Positions 54,950 to 63,418 are shown, counted from the first letter of the stretch. The stretch: DNA of 64,000 nt from Mycobacterium bourgelatii (GCF_010723575.1 NZ_BLKZ01000001.1:1612001-1676000), one strand, 5' to 3'. The notes: generated by a model not told the origin, from the letters alone. Numbers and translations are program-made.

Positions 54950-55615
54950 GTGGAGGGTTGGGCGCTGACGGTGGCCGTTCTGGCGTTCCTGGTGTCCGCG
55001 GCGGCCCTATTGATTGCGTGGTGGCAGCTTGTTCTACAGCGGGACGCCGCCGGCGGCCGAGGCATCATCTTCGAGGTCCATCGGCCGCACCACAAAGAGG
55101 CGCGTATCGGCGGCGAGGTTTTCGTCACCGACGAGTACTACGTCCTGGTAAAGCTTGTCGGCAACGACCTACACGAGGCGGCGGTGCATCTCGAACGTCA
55201 CGGCCGACCGCTGCAATTCGGCGATCGCGGTTACATCGACGAGACGCCAGAAACGCTGCACCGCTTTACCTGCGAGGATGAGCCGCTCATTTGGGAATTC
55301 GAACTGAGCCCCCACGACGCTCGGGACCTCTGCTGTGTGCTCTCTTGGGTTGCTCCTTACGGTCCCGGTGTCCGCACCAATGCATTTCGCCGCGCGCTCT
55401 CGCCGCCTTTCGAGCTCGAACAGTGGCATTGGTTTCGATCGTTTCGAGCTCGTACGTGGGTACAGGGCTGGGGCGCTCGTCGGCGCTGGCGTCTGATCCG
55501 CCGCGTGCTGAGCCGGCCTCGCCGGGTTGGCGAATGGCGTCCAGTGCGCGGCCGCGAGCTTCAACCGGGACAAAGCCCGATGTACTCGCGTGCGAGCGGG
55601 CGCGACGGCGGCTAG
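54950..55615 (+). CDS. Membrane-anchored beta-domain protein of the nrdF element
   Basis: 221 residues from a GTG with AGGAG 7 nt upstream, 11 nt after the previous stop, so the two genes form an operon. One N-terminal membrane helix (residues 5-29, LTVAVLAFLVSAAALLIAWW) is followed by a soluble domain with many beta strands (residues 38-150, including YYVLVKLVGNDLHEAAVHL and PLIWEFELSPHDAR). The C-terminus is very basic (RRRWRLIRRVLSRPRR). No known family. Its N-out, C-in helix and paired gene suggest a two-component membrane complex with the coiled-coil protein. Confidence 0.65.
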   Translation: MEGWALTVAVLAFLVSAAALLIAWWQLVLQRDAAGGRGIIFEVHRPHHKEARIGGEVFVTDEYYVLVKLVGNDLHEAAVHLERHGRPLQFGDRGYIDETPETLHRFTCEDEPLIWEFELSPHDARDLCCVLSWVAPYGPGVRTNAFRRALSPPFELEQWHWFRSFRARTWVQGWGARRRWRLIRRVLSRPRRVGEWRPVRGRELQPGQSPMYSRASGRDGG

Positions 55616-55638
55616 CGGGCCGTCGCGTGCCCCACTCT

Positions 55639-55658
55639 GTGCCCACATTTTGCCCACA
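55639..55658 (+). repeat. Arm-type site, right
   Basis: GTGCCCACATTTTGCCCACA, partner of 52552-52571 in the same orientation, about 80 nt left of the right core. Confidence 0.6.
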
Positions 55659-55668
55659 GTTACAGATA

Positions 55669-55688
55669 ACTACCGTGAACTACCGTGA
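55669..55688 (+). repeat. Tandem 10-bp repeat in the right arm
   Basis: ACTACCGTGA occurs twice head to tail, between the arm-type site and the attR core. Confidence 0.5.
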
Positions 55689-55739
55689 TGTGTTTGGACC
55701 GGTCGAGCCCTTCTCAGCCCCCTGACTGGGTAGCTGTCT

Positions 55740-55825
55740 AGAACCACGACTTCTTCTCGGGGTCGGGGTCGTCGTATGTCATCGGCAAGGCCGTCGTCAC
55801 CGAGGACGAGGACTGGGACTTCTAA
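55740..55825 (+). pseudogene. nrdF: attR core and displaced 3' end of the original nrdF
   Basis: The first 22 bp equal the attL core. The block encodes, in the nrdF frame, the last 27 codons of NrdF and the stop (TAA at 55823-55825); it matches the current end at 52381-52463 in protein apart from one residue but differs at several synonymous sites. It is followed directly by a strong terminator, so it is the native chromosomal gene end left behind by integration. Confidence 0.85.
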
Positions 55826-55850
55826 AAGAGCAGTTCAGAGCGATATTTCC

Positions 55851-55884
55851 ACCAAAGGCGGACTGGTGACAGTCCGCCTTTGGT
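55851..55884 (+). terminator. Original nrdF terminator
   Basis: ACCAAAGGCGGACTG (55851-55865) and CAGTCCGCCTTTGGT (55870-55884) form a perfect 15-bp stem with the loop GTGA, 25 nt after the displaced nrdF stop. Confidence 0.85.
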
Positions 55885-56015
55885 GTGAGTGGGGTCGGGC
55901 CTGGAAGGGCCTGGAAAGGCATGGAAAAGGCGCCGGGCCTCACGCACAGCACGTCGAGGAGGCGCCGGTGCAGTGGCTGAAACACGAAACCCGTTGGGGG
56001 TGCGGTTCACGTCCC

Positions 56016-56690
56016 TCAATACATCAGTTTCTGGCTCCGTAGGAACTCGAACAACTTTCGAGCAGGGGCCACCCAGGCGTCCCTGCGCGTTGGGTCCCGC
56101 ACCGCGGCGTCCCGAATTCGGGTCTGTCCCGACATTTCGCCTCTTGGCGAGGACGCGGTGTAGGTGACGAGGAGGTCGTGGCCAAGGTCACCGATTTCCT
56201 TGTCATCGCCGCGGCAGATGTCGTATTGGTTGGACCAGGTCATCGTGCCCGTGCACCGGTTTTCTGGGTCGTCGCCTGGCCAGCACCCCCAATCCGCCTT
56301 GCACCCCTCCCAGTGAAAGCCGAAGTCATAGGGTTTGGGTAGGCCGTCTGGCTCCTTGAGCCATAGGCTGAAATTGAACTCGCCCGGTTTGATGGTGAGG
56401 TCCAGCTTCTCCAGGGGGAAGTTGGTGCCGTCATCGAGATACTCGCCGCGCTCATTCGTCTCGGTCCTCATGCGTACGAACTCGATAGGTGCGCACTCCG
56501 CGTCGTGCCCGTACCAGATCGAACCGCGCCAGAAGCCGCCGCGCGAAAAACCTGAGAGGTCGTAAGCCTCAGCCATCGCCGCGTCCAGCGTGTCGTACCG
56601 GTGCCGCGGAAGCTCAGTTCCGTAGCAGTCGGTGAACCGAGTCTCGAAGTAGCAATCTTCCTTCACCGCGTTGCCCTCCCAGTCCGACAA
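56016..56690 (-). CDS. Unrecognised protein, Cys/Trp-rich
   Basis: 224 residues from a TTG (a GTG eight codons on is the alternative). The sequence is acidic in its middle, rich in aromatic residues and cysteine (DCYFETRFTDCYG, CKADWGCWPGDDPENRC) and has no signal peptide or membrane helix. The N-terminal TRFTDCYGTELPRHRYDTLDAAMAEAYDL could be a small alpha-beta unit as in immunity-type proteins, but I cannot name a family. No obvious promoter. It is not present at this place in M. tuberculosis. Codon use is less GC-biased than the flanking core genes, so it was probably acquired. Confidence 0.55.
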   Translation of the reverse strand: MSDWEGNAVKEDCYFETRFTDCYGTELPRHRYDTLDAAMAEAYDLSGFSRGGFWRGSIWYGHDAECAPIEFVRMRTETNERGEYLDDGTNFPLEKLDLTIKPGEFNFSLWLKEPDGLPKPYDFGFHWEGCKADWGCWPGDDPENRCTGTMTWSNQYDICRGDDKEIGDLGHDLLVTYTASSPRGEMSGQTRIRDAAVRDPTRRDAWVAPARKLFEFLRSQKLMY

Positions 56691-56779
56691 GTCCGTTTGA
56701 TCTCACTCGACACGAACCCGTTGCTCAAGGAAGCCATCACCGCGGCGTGATGGGGAGCCTCGTGGACCGCTGGGCTGGC

Positions 56780-57001
56780 CTAGCTGGCCAGCCCGTCTTC
56801 GGCCAGGTAGGTGACTACGTACCACCGCCTGTGCGGCGAGTCGAACTCCTCGGTCGGCGTGGCCCGCTCCAACCGAACGTCGGTCAGGTGCGGATGTTGC
56901 ACGCGCACATAGTCTTCAAGCTCAGCATGCAGCGCGCTGTCGGTAAGTGTTGCGCCAGCGAGCGCCTTTCCTTCGTACCTTGCCCAACTCACGGCTTCCA
57001 T
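56780..57001 (-). CDS. Small unrecognised protein
   Basis: 73 residues with an ATG start. It has a helix (residues 20-33), then two strands, RRWYVVTYLAEDG at the end. A similar short pattern (helix, strand, WYFSYQAL) occurs in the divergent neighbour at 57034, so the two may be distantly related. Coding status is uncertain because only 32 nt separate the two starts. Confidence 0.4.
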   Translation of the reverse strand: MEAVSWARYEGKALAGATLTDSALHAELEDYVRVQHPHLTDVRLERATPTEEFDSPHRRWYVVTYLAEDGLAS

Positions 57002-57033
57002 CTTCCTTGGCCAGGCTGGTTGGATGAACTCCC

Positions 57034-57279
57034 ATGACGAATTCGCAGCCCGAGATTCGCCGCTTCCGCATCCGCAGCCACCCCAATGCCGATCAGCACA
57101 CGATGCTGCAGCGAGCGGAGGAGAAAGCGCGCTCTGAGGTTGCAGCCAACGAGGAAGTCTTCGACGTGCACGTCGACGACGTCGTCCACATGAAAGCGAC
57201 CGACCTCTGGTACTTCAGCTACCAGGCGCTCAAGCCGGGCGACGCCCGCGTCGCGCGGCCGCAGACGCTGCCGCATTGA
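57034..57279 (+). CDS. Small conserved-looking protein
   Basis: 81 residues. Basic N-terminal strand (IRRFRIRSHP), a central helix with repeated charged residues, a DVHVDDVVH strand and DLWYFSYQALKPGD. It may correspond to Rv3047c by position (between nrdF2 and the DUF3349 gene), but the sequence was not compared. Function unknown. Confidence 0.5.
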   Translation: MTNSQPEIRRFRIRSHPNADQHTMLQRAEEKARSEVAANEEVFDVHVDDVVHMKATDLWYFSYQALKPGDARVARPQTLPH

Positions 57280-57385
57280 GAGTTCCCAAACCGGCGCGTG
57301 CCTAGCCGTGAACGGCGTATGAATTGTCGCCGTCGGCGCGCAGGCCACGGTGGCGGTGGCCGCACCCGACCGTGACACTGAGGGC

Positions 57386-57814
57386 GTGACCAAACTGGCG
57401 AAACCGACCTTCTCTCCGGCCGCTTTTTTCAAGGCGGTGCTGCGGTGGCTACAGGTCAGCTATCCCGACGGTGTCCCGGGGCCCGACCGTGTTCCGTTGT
57501 TCGCGCTGCTGCGCAGCACCCCGTTGACCGAGGAACAGCTGCGCGAGGTGGTGCAGCACCTCACCGCCCCCGGCTCACCGGCGACGGCCGACGGGGTGAT
57601 CGACCGCGACGAGATCGCCGAATTCATCACTGAGACAACGCATTACGACCCTGGCGGGGAAAACATTGCCCGCGTGGCCAGCAGGCTCGCCGCGGCCGGT
57701 TGGCCGCTGGCCGGTGTCGACGTCAGCGAGGTCGACGCCACCGATGTGGACGGAGAGGCCGCCGAAGCGGCGGCCTCACACGCCTCACAAAACTCGCACG
57801 ACTCAGATGGCTGA
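57386..57814 (+). CDS. DUF3349-family protein
   Basis: 142 residues from GTG 57386. The conserved DUF3349 core is visible: FFKAVLRWLQVSYPDGVP, PLFALLRSTPLTEEQLREVVQ, then IDRDEIAEFITETTHYDP and ARVASRLAAAGWPL. This all-helical mycobacterial family includes Rv3046c and Rv0543c; function unknown. The acidic, Ala-rich tail is longer than in Rv3046c. The gene converges with adhC and the two overlap by 12 nt. Confidence 0.85.
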   Translation: MTKLAKPTFSPAAFFKAVLRWLQVSYPDGVPGPDRVPLFALLRSTPLTEEQLREVVQHLTAPGSPATADGVIDRDEIAEFITETTHYDPGGENIARVASRLAAAGWPLAGVDVSEVDATDVDGEAAEAAASHASQNSHDSDG

Positions 57815-58843
57815 GATGTCGATGACGAAGCGGTAGCGCACGTCGCTGGCCAGCACCCGCTCGTAAGCCTCGTTGATGTAATCCGGTGCGATGACTTCGA
57901 TTTCGGGCGTGACACCGTGCTCGGCGCAGAAGTTCAGCATCTCCTGAGCCTCGGCGATCCCACCGATGTTCGACCCGGACAGGCTGCGCCGCGCCAGCGC
58001 CAAACCGAACGCCGGAACCGGCATGGGGTGCTCCGGAATGCCGAGTTCGACCAAGGTGCCGTCGACGTCGAGCAGGTTGAGGTACTTGCCCAGGTCGAGG
58101 TTGGCCGACACGGTGTTCAGGATCAGGTCGAAACTGCTGCGCAGCTTCTTGAAGGTGGCGGGATCTGAGGTCGCGTAGTAGCCGGTCGCGCCCAGCCGCA
58201 AACCGTCTTCCATCTTCTTCAGCGACTGCGACAGGACGGTGACTTCGGCGCCGAGAGCCTTGCCCAGCTTGACGCCCACGTGCCCCAGGCCGCCCAGGCC
58301 GATGATGGCCAGCCGCGTGCCGGGTCCGGCCTTCCAGTGCCGCAGCGGCGAGTACAGGGTGATGCCGGCGCACAGCAGCGGTGCCGCTTTGTCCAGCGGC
58401 AGGGAGTCGGGGATCCGCACGACGAAGTCCTCGTCCACAACGACGGCCTGGCTGTAGCCGCCGTAGGTGGGCGTGCCGTCCCGGTCGATCGAGTTGTAGG
58501 TGAAGATCGGGCCCTTCTTGCAGTACTGCTCGAGTCCGGCCTGGCAGCTGCTGCACTCCCGGCAGGAGTTCACCATGCAGCCCACCCCGACATGCTCGCC
58601 GACCTTGTACTTCGTCACCTCTGAGCCGACGGCGGTTACGACGCCGGCGATTTCGTGGCCGGGGACGACGGGGTAGTTCGGCACGCCCCACTCGGCTTTG
58701 ACCGTGTGAATGTCGGAGTGGCAGATGCCGGCGAATTTGATGTCGATCGCGACATCGCGCGGTCCGGGGTCGCGGCGCTTGATCGTGGTCTTGGTTAGCG
58801 GCTCAGTGGCTGACGTGGCCGCATATGCGGAAACAGTGCTCAT
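57803..58843 (-). CDS. adhC: Zinc-dependent NADP(H) alcohol dehydrogenase
   Basis: 346 residues from ATG 58843, equal in length to M. tuberculosis AdhC (Rv3045), with AGAGGGG just upstream. Catalytic zinc ligands are in GICHSDIH and PGHEIAG. Structural zinc cysteines are in CRECSSCQAGLEQYC. The cofactor site is GLGGLGHVG. It belongs to the cinnamyl-alcohol dehydrogenase type that prefers NADPH and aldehyde reduction. Confidence 0.94.
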   Translation of the reverse strand: MSTVSAYAATSATEPLTKTTIKRRDPGPRDVAIDIKFAGICHSDIHTVKAEWGVPNYPVVPGHEIAGVVTAVGSEVTKYKVGEHVGVGCMVNSCRECSSCQAGLEQYCKKGPIFTYNSIDRDGTPTYGGYSQAVVVDEDFVVRIPDSLPLDKAAPLLCAGITLYSPLRHWKAGPGTRLAIIGLGGLGHVGVKLGKALGAEVTVLSQSLKKMEDGLRLGATGYYATSDPATFKKLRSSFDLILNTVSANLDLGKYLNLLDVDGTLVELGIPEHPMPVPAFGLALARRSLSGSNIGGIAEAQEMLNFCAEHGVTPEIEVIAPDYINEAYERVLASDVRYRFVIDISAI

Positions 58844-58961
58844 GGCACCCCTCTTAATCTCTAGCTCTTGTTCTCGCAAAAAGCTTAGCTAAGGTAACGG
58901 CCTGCGGGCCATTCGCGCAGGTGTGAGACTGGACGCATCGCCGCTTAGTGGACGGGCCCGT

Positions 58962-60050
58962 CTAGTTAATCGGTGCGTTGATCCAGCGCAGGTCGTTGAC
59001 GATGCCGCGCGCGGCGACCAACCCCTGCCCGGCCTGCCAGACCTCGTTGTTGACGACGAAGACCCGGTTGTCATGGGTGGCGGACAGCTTGCGCCACGGG
59101 TTGCTGTCCAGAATCACGGCGGCGCGTTCCGAGGCGGCCGGTGTCGAGCAGGACACATAAATAATGTCGGCGTCGGCCGCGGAGAAGTCCGGGTTCTTGT
59201 CGAGGTCGGCGTCAGAGGTGCCGAACTCGATGTACGGCTTGTCGGTGAAGCGTTGCGACACCGGTCGGTCCACACCGACGGCGGTGAGCACACTGGCCGG
59301 GAAGTTGTTGGCGCCGTAGACCCGCATGGTGGTGTCGGTCAGCTGGACGATCGAGGCTTGGAAGTGGGTCGCGTCGCGCTTGGTTCCGACGTCAGTGGCC
59401 CGTTGCGTGAACCCCTTGAGCAGCTCGTCCATCGCGCCACCGCGCGCGGTCGCGGCGCCGAGGCCGCGCAGGTTGGCCTCCCAGGCCGCGCCGGGTGGAC
59501 CCGTGAAGACCGTCGGCGCGATCGCCGCCAGTTGCGGGTACAGCTGCGGCGTCAGGCCCTGCGAGCCCAGGATCAGGTCCGGGTGTGCGGCGGCAATGGC
59601 ATTGAGGTCGGGATTGCTGCGGGTGCCGACGCCGGGCACCCCGCGGACCGCGTTGCCGAGGTAGGCGGGTTGTGTCGGGGAACCGTCCGGCAACGCGGCG
59701 CCGACCACACGTGACTGCAGGCCCAGCGCGCAGAGTCCGTCGAGTTGATCACCGGAAAGCACCACGATGCGCTGCGGTTCAGCAGGAACCTCGACCACCT
59801 CGGGAGTGAAGCCCGCGGCGTTGGGTGCCGGCCTGGTGGGCGGCCCGGGATCCGGGGCGGCCGGCTCCTTCGCGCAGGACTCGTCGGGCTTGCGGTCGTT
59901 GCCCAACACGCCGGCCCCGGCGATCTGGGTGGTGGGAGTGGGTAGTGAGGGTGACGCCCCGGTGGTGGGTTGTTTGGATCCGCAGCCGCCGCACATGACC
60001 GTGACCGCTGCTAGGAGGGCGACAACCCCTCGCGTCCGGCCGGATAACAC
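58962..60050 (-). CDS. fecB: Periplasmic iron-siderophore binding lipoprotein
   Basis: 362 residues from GTG 60050, matching M. tuberculosis FecB (Rv3044, 359); the ORF is open to 60200 but the leader is not conserved. A signal peptide (RTRG then VVALLAAVTVM) ends at cysteines in CGGCGS, the likely lipidation site. The helical-backbone ABC-type binding domain has RIVVLSGDQLDGLCALGL and PDLILGSQGLTPQLYPQL. FecB binds siderophore or heme for import. Transcription is divergent from ctaD. Confidence 0.92.
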   Translation of the reverse strand: MLSGRTRGVVALLAAVTVMCGGCGSKQPTTGASPSLPTPTTQIAGAGVLGNDRKPDESCAKEPAAPDPGPPTRPAPNAAGFTPEVVEVPAEPQRIVVLSGDQLDGLCALGLQSRVVGAALPDGSPTQPAYLGNAVRGVPGVGTRSNPDLNAIAAAHPDLILGSQGLTPQLYPQLAAIAPTVFTGPPGAAWEANLRGLGAATARGGAMDELLKGFTQRATDVGTKRDATHFQASIVQLTDTTMRVYGANNFPASVLTAVGVDRPVSQRFTDKPYIEFGTSDADLDKNPDFSAADADIIYVSCSTPAASERAAVILDSNPWRKLSATHDNRVFVVNNEVWQAGQGLVAARGIVNDLRWINAPIN

Positions 60051-60337
60051 GCGTCCGACGGTAACATCCGGCCAGCTCAGGCCCGGGCCACCGGCCTGCG
60101 CTGCGCGCCGCGTTGCGCGGTTACCCGTGCCGCCGAGCGCCCTGGTTCGACGGCCTTTTTCGCGGTGGCGGCGCCCCCACGGCCACATCGCGCGCGCCAT
60201 TTACGACAGTTTGTAGGACCAGCCCTTCCGTCGACATGATCGCGGGCTAAGATTCGTGGCATTAGTGGTTTCTGAAGCGGAACTGGATTTCGGGCCTTGT
60301 TCGGGTAGATGTCCGTGTTGGATGTTTGGAGGAGCTG
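60051..60337. other. Divergent promoter region fecB/ctaD
   Basis: About 290 nt with no gene. GGAGGAG at 60328-60334 serves ctaD. Confidence 0.4.
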
Positions 60338-62098
60338 TTGACAGCCGAAGCGCCCCCCTTGGGAGAACTCGAGGCCACTCGTCCCTACCCGGCCCGGACC
60401 GGCCCCAAAGGGAACCTGATCTACAAACTGATCACGACCACCGATCACAAGCTGATCGGCATCATGTACTGCGTCACCTGCTTCGTCTTCTTCTTGCTCG
60501 GCGGGCTGCTGGCGCTGTTGATGCGGACCGAGTTGGCGGTCCCTGGTCTGCAGTTCTTGTCGAATGAACAGTTCAACCAGCTGTTCACCATGCACGGCAC
60601 GATCATGTTGCTGTTCTATGCGACTCCGATCGTGTTCGGCTTCGCCAATCTGGTGCTGCCGCTGCAGATCGGCGCACCCGACGTGGCCTTCCCGCGACTG
60701 AACGCCTTCTCCTTCTGGCTGTTCTTGTTCGGCGCCCTGGTCGGGGCCGCGGGCTTCATCACCCCCGGCGGCGCCGCAGACTTCGGCTGGACCGCCTACA
60801 CCCCGTTGACCGACGCCATCCACTCGCCGGGCGCCGGTGGCGACCTGTGGATCATGGGTCTGATCGTCGCCGGTCTGGGCACCATCTTGGGTGCCGTCAA
60901 CATGATCACCACGGTGGTCTGCATGCGCGCGCCGGGCATGACGATGTTCCGGATGCCGATCTTCACCTGGAACATCCTGGTGACGTCCATCCTGGTGCTG
61001 ATCGCATTCCCGCTGCTCACCGCGGCGCTCTTCGGCCTGGCCGCCGACCGGCACCTGGGGGCCCACATCTATGACTCGGCCAACGGCGGGGTCCTGCTGT
61101 GGCAGCACCTGTTCTGGTTCTTCGGCCACCCCGAGGTGTACATCATCGCGCTGCCGTTCTTCGGGATCGTCTCCGAGATCTTCCCGGTGTTCTCCCGCAA
61201 GCCGATCTTCGGCTACACCACCCTGGTGTACGCGACGCTGTCGATCGCCGCGCTGTCGGTGGCGGTGTGGGCGCACCACATGTTCGCGACCGGTGCCGTC
61301 CTGCTTCCGTTCTTCTCGTTCATGACGTACCTGATCGCCGTCCCAACCGGGATCAAGTTCTTCAACTGGATCGGCACCATGTGGAAGGGCCAGTTGACAT
61401 TTGAGACGCCGATGTTGTTCTCGATCGGCTTCATGGTCACCTTCTTGCTGGGTGGTCTGACCGGCGTGTTGCTGGCCAGCCCGCCGTTGGACTTCCACGT
61501 GACCGACAGCTATTTCGTGGTCGCACACTTCCACTACGTGCTGTTCGGCACCATCGTGTTCGCCACCTACGCCGGCATCTACTTCTGGTTCCCCAAGATG
61601 ACCGGTCGCCTGCTCGACGAGAGGCTGGGCAAGATCCACTTCTGGTTGACGCTGATCGGCTTCCACACCACGTTCCTGGTGCAGCACTGGGTGGGCGACC
61701 TGGGCATGCCTCGTCGTTACGCCGACTACCTGGCCTCCGACGGCTTCCAGAGCTACAACGTGGTCTCGACCATCGGTGCCTTTATCCTGGGCGCGTCGAT
61801 GCTGCCGTTCGTCTGGAACGTCTTCAAGAGCTGGCGCTACGGCGAGGTGGTGACCGTCGACGACCCGTGGGGTTACGGCAACTCCCTGGAGTGGGCCACC
61901 AGCTGCCCGCCGCCGCGGCACAACTTCACCGAACTGCCCCGCATCCGTTCGGAGCGTCCGGCGTTCGAGTTGCACTATCCGCACATGGTTGAGCGGATGC
62001 GTGCCGAAGCGCACATCGGACGCCACGCCACGGTCGGCGAGTCGCCGAAGGGGATGGGCCCGCGGACTGAGCCCGACCGCTCGACCAGTGATCAGTAG
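60338..62098 (+). CDS. ctaD: Cytochrome c oxidase subunit I (aa3 type)
   Basis: 586 residues from TTG 60338 (LTAEAPPLGELEA), which matches the M. tuberculosis start. Twelve membrane helices. Heme and copper ligands are seen in FTMHGTIM (low-spin heme), WFFGHPEVYI (Cu-B His with the cross-linked Tyr), AHHMFATG and AHFHYVLFG. It is the catalytic subunit of the cytochrome bcc-aa3 supercomplex that reduces oxygen. A polar tail beyond residue 550 ends SPKGMGPRTEPDRSTSDQ. It lies 15 nt upstream of serB2. Confidence 0.96.
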   Translation: MTAEAPPLGELEATRPYPARTGPKGNLIYKLITTTDHKLIGIMYCVTCFVFFLLGGLLALLMRTELAVPGLQFLSNEQFNQLFTMHGTIMLLFYATPIVFGFANLVLPLQIGAPDVAFPRLNAFSFWLFLFGALVGAAGFITPGGAADFGWTAYTPLTDAIHSPGAGGDLWIMGLIVAGLGTILGAVNMITTVVCMRAPGMTMFRMPIFTWNILVTSILVLIAFPLLTAALFGLAADRHLGAHIYDSANGGVLLWQHLFWFFGHPEVYIIALPFFGIVSEIFPVFSRKPIFGYTTLVYATLSIAALSVAVWAHHMFATGAVLLPFFSFMTYLIAVPTGIKFFNWIGTMWKGQLTFETPMLFSIGFMVTFLLGGLTGVLLASPPLDFHVTDSYFVVAHFHYVLFGTIVFATYAGIYFWFPKMTGRLLDERLGKIHFWLTLIGFHTTFLVQHWVGDLGMPRRYADYLASDGFQSYNVVSTIGAFILGASMLPFVWNVFKSWRYGEVVTVDDPWGYGNSLEWATSCPPPRHNFTELPRIRSERPAFELHYPHMVERMRAEAHIGRHATVGESPKGMGPRTEPDRSTSDQ

Positions 62099-62113
62099 CG
62101 ACGGCAACCTGGG

Positions 62114-63349
62114 GTGAGTGCCTCGCCCAAGGTATCGGTGCTCATCACCGTCACCGGTGTCGATCAACCGGGCGTGACGTCTGCGCTCTTCGCGGTCCTC
62201 GCCCGGCACGGCGTCGAGCTTCTCAACGTCGAGCAGGTCGTGATCCGGGGTCGGCTGACGCTCGGCGTGCTCGTGTCGTGCCCGCGCGAGGTTGCGGAGG
62301 GCGACGCGTTGAGCGAGGAGGTCAAGGCCGCCATCCACGAGGTGGGTCTTGAGGTCTCGATCGAGCGCAGCGACGATCTGCCGATCATTCAAAAGCCGTC
62401 GACCCACACCATCTTCCTGCTGGGCCGGCCGATCACCGCGGGGGTGTTCGGAGCGGTGGCCAAAGAGGTGGCGGCGCTGGACGTCAACATCGACTTCATC
62501 CACGGCATCTCCGACTACCCGGTCACCGGCCTGGAGTTGCGGGTATCGGGGCCGCCAGGCATCGAGGGACCGTTGCAGGCCGCCCTGACGAAGGTGACCG
62601 CCGACCAGCATGTCGACGTGGCCGTCGCCAACTACGGTCTGGGGCGGCGTACCAAGCGGCTCATCGTGTTCGACGTCGATTCGACCCTGGTCCAGGGCGA
62701 GGTCATCGAAATGCTGGCCGCCCGAGCCGGGGCCGAGGGAGCCGTCGCGGCGATCACTGAAGCCGCCATGCGCGGTGAACTGGATTTCGCCGAGTCGCTC
62801 GAACAGCGGGTGGCCACCCTCAAAGGATTGCCCGCCTCGGTGATCGACGACGTCGCCGCCCAGCTGGAATTGATGCCCGGTGCCCGCACCACGTTGAGAA
62901 CGTTGCGGCGCTTAGGTTTCCGCTGCGGCGTGGTATCCGGCGGCTTCCGGGGGATCATCGAGCCGTTGGCTCGTGACCTGATGCTGGACTTCGTCGCCGC
63001 CAACGACCTCGAAATCGTCGACGGCATCTTGACCGGCCGGGTGCTCGGACCGATCGTCGACCGACCGGGCAAGGCCAAGGCGCTGCGCGCGTTCGCCGAT
63101 CAGTACGGGATACCGATGGAGCAGACGGTCGCCGTCGGCGACGGCGCCAACGACATCGACATGCTCGCGGCAGCCGGATTGGGAATCGCGTTCAACGCCA
63201 AGCCCGCGCTGCGCGAGGTGGCCGACGCGTCCCTCAGCCATCCCTACCTGGACACGGTGTTGTTCTTGCTGGGCGTGACACGCGCCGAGATCGAGGCCGC
63301 CGATGAGGCCGACGGCACACTGCGGCGCGTCGAGATTCCGGGCGATTAG
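62114..63349 (+). CDS. serB2: Phosphoserine phosphatase SerB2
   Basis: 411 residues (M. tuberculosis SerB2 is 409). Two N-terminal ACT domains (about 6-85 and 95-175) bind serine. The HAD phosphatase follows: nucleophile D187 and D189 in FDVDSTLV, SGGF for phosphate binding, KAKALRAF, and the metal motif GDGANDIDM. It converts phosphoserine to serine; the mycobacterial protein is also reported to be secreted and to act on host targets. GTG start 15 nt after ctaD, so probably an operon. Confidence 0.96.
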   Translation: MSASPKVSVLITVTGVDQPGVTSALFAVLARHGVELLNVEQVVIRGRLTLGVLVSCPREVAEGDALSEEVKAAIHEVGLEVSIERSDDLPIIQKPSTHTIFLLGRPITAGVFGAVAKEVAALDVNIDFIHGISDYPVTGLELRVSGPPGIEGPLQAALTKVTADQHVDVAVANYGLGRRTKRLIVFDVDSTLVQGEVIEMLAARAGAEGAVAAITEAAMRGELDFAESLEQRVATLKGLPASVIDDVAAQLELMPGARTTLRTLRRLGFRCGVVSGGFRGIIEPLARDLMLDFVAANDLEIVDGILTGRVLGPIVDRPGKAKALRAFADQYGIPMEQTVAVGDGANDIDMLAAAGLGIAFNAKPALREVADASLSHPYLDTVLFLLGVTRAEIEAADEADGTLRRVEIPGD

Positions 63350-63353
63350 CCGT

Positions 63354-63395
63354 GTGAGCGGCTCGCGGGGCGCCGCCCCCCGGGGAGCGGCTCAC
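63354..63395 (+). terminator. Hairpin between serB2 and the ABC ATPase gene
   Basis: GTGAGCGGCTC (63354-63364) and GAGCGGCTCAC (63385-63395) pair at 10 of 11 positions, with further pairing of the G- and C-runs inside. There is no U-tract. It could terminate or attenuate the serB2 transcript. Confidence 0.5.
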
Positions 63396-63418
63396 GCGGC
63401 ATACGGCACGATGGTCGG

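Larger units (their letters stand above)
52378..55761. mobile_element. Integrative element in the 3' end of nrdF (about 3.4 kb, decayed)
   Basis: The element is bounded by an exact 22-bp repeat and carries a replacement nrdF tail, arm-type repeats at each end, a broken tyrosine integrase and three membrane-anchored protein genes. M. tuberculosis has no such insertion after nrdF2. The displaced chromosomal nrdF tail with its terminator follows the right end. It looks like a satellite or reduced prophage that has lost the ability to excise. Confidence 0.75.

Noticed and set aside
58878..58897. IdeR iron box upstream of adhC, near fecB
   Set aside because: The best alignment matches only about 11 of 19 consensus positions and lies in front of adhC, not fecB.
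60077..62611. 844-codon ORF antisense to ctaD and serB2
   Set aside because: It is a shadow of the conserved ctaD/serB2 coding strand with Arg/His/Gln/Asp-rich composition typical of antisense frames in high-GC DNA.
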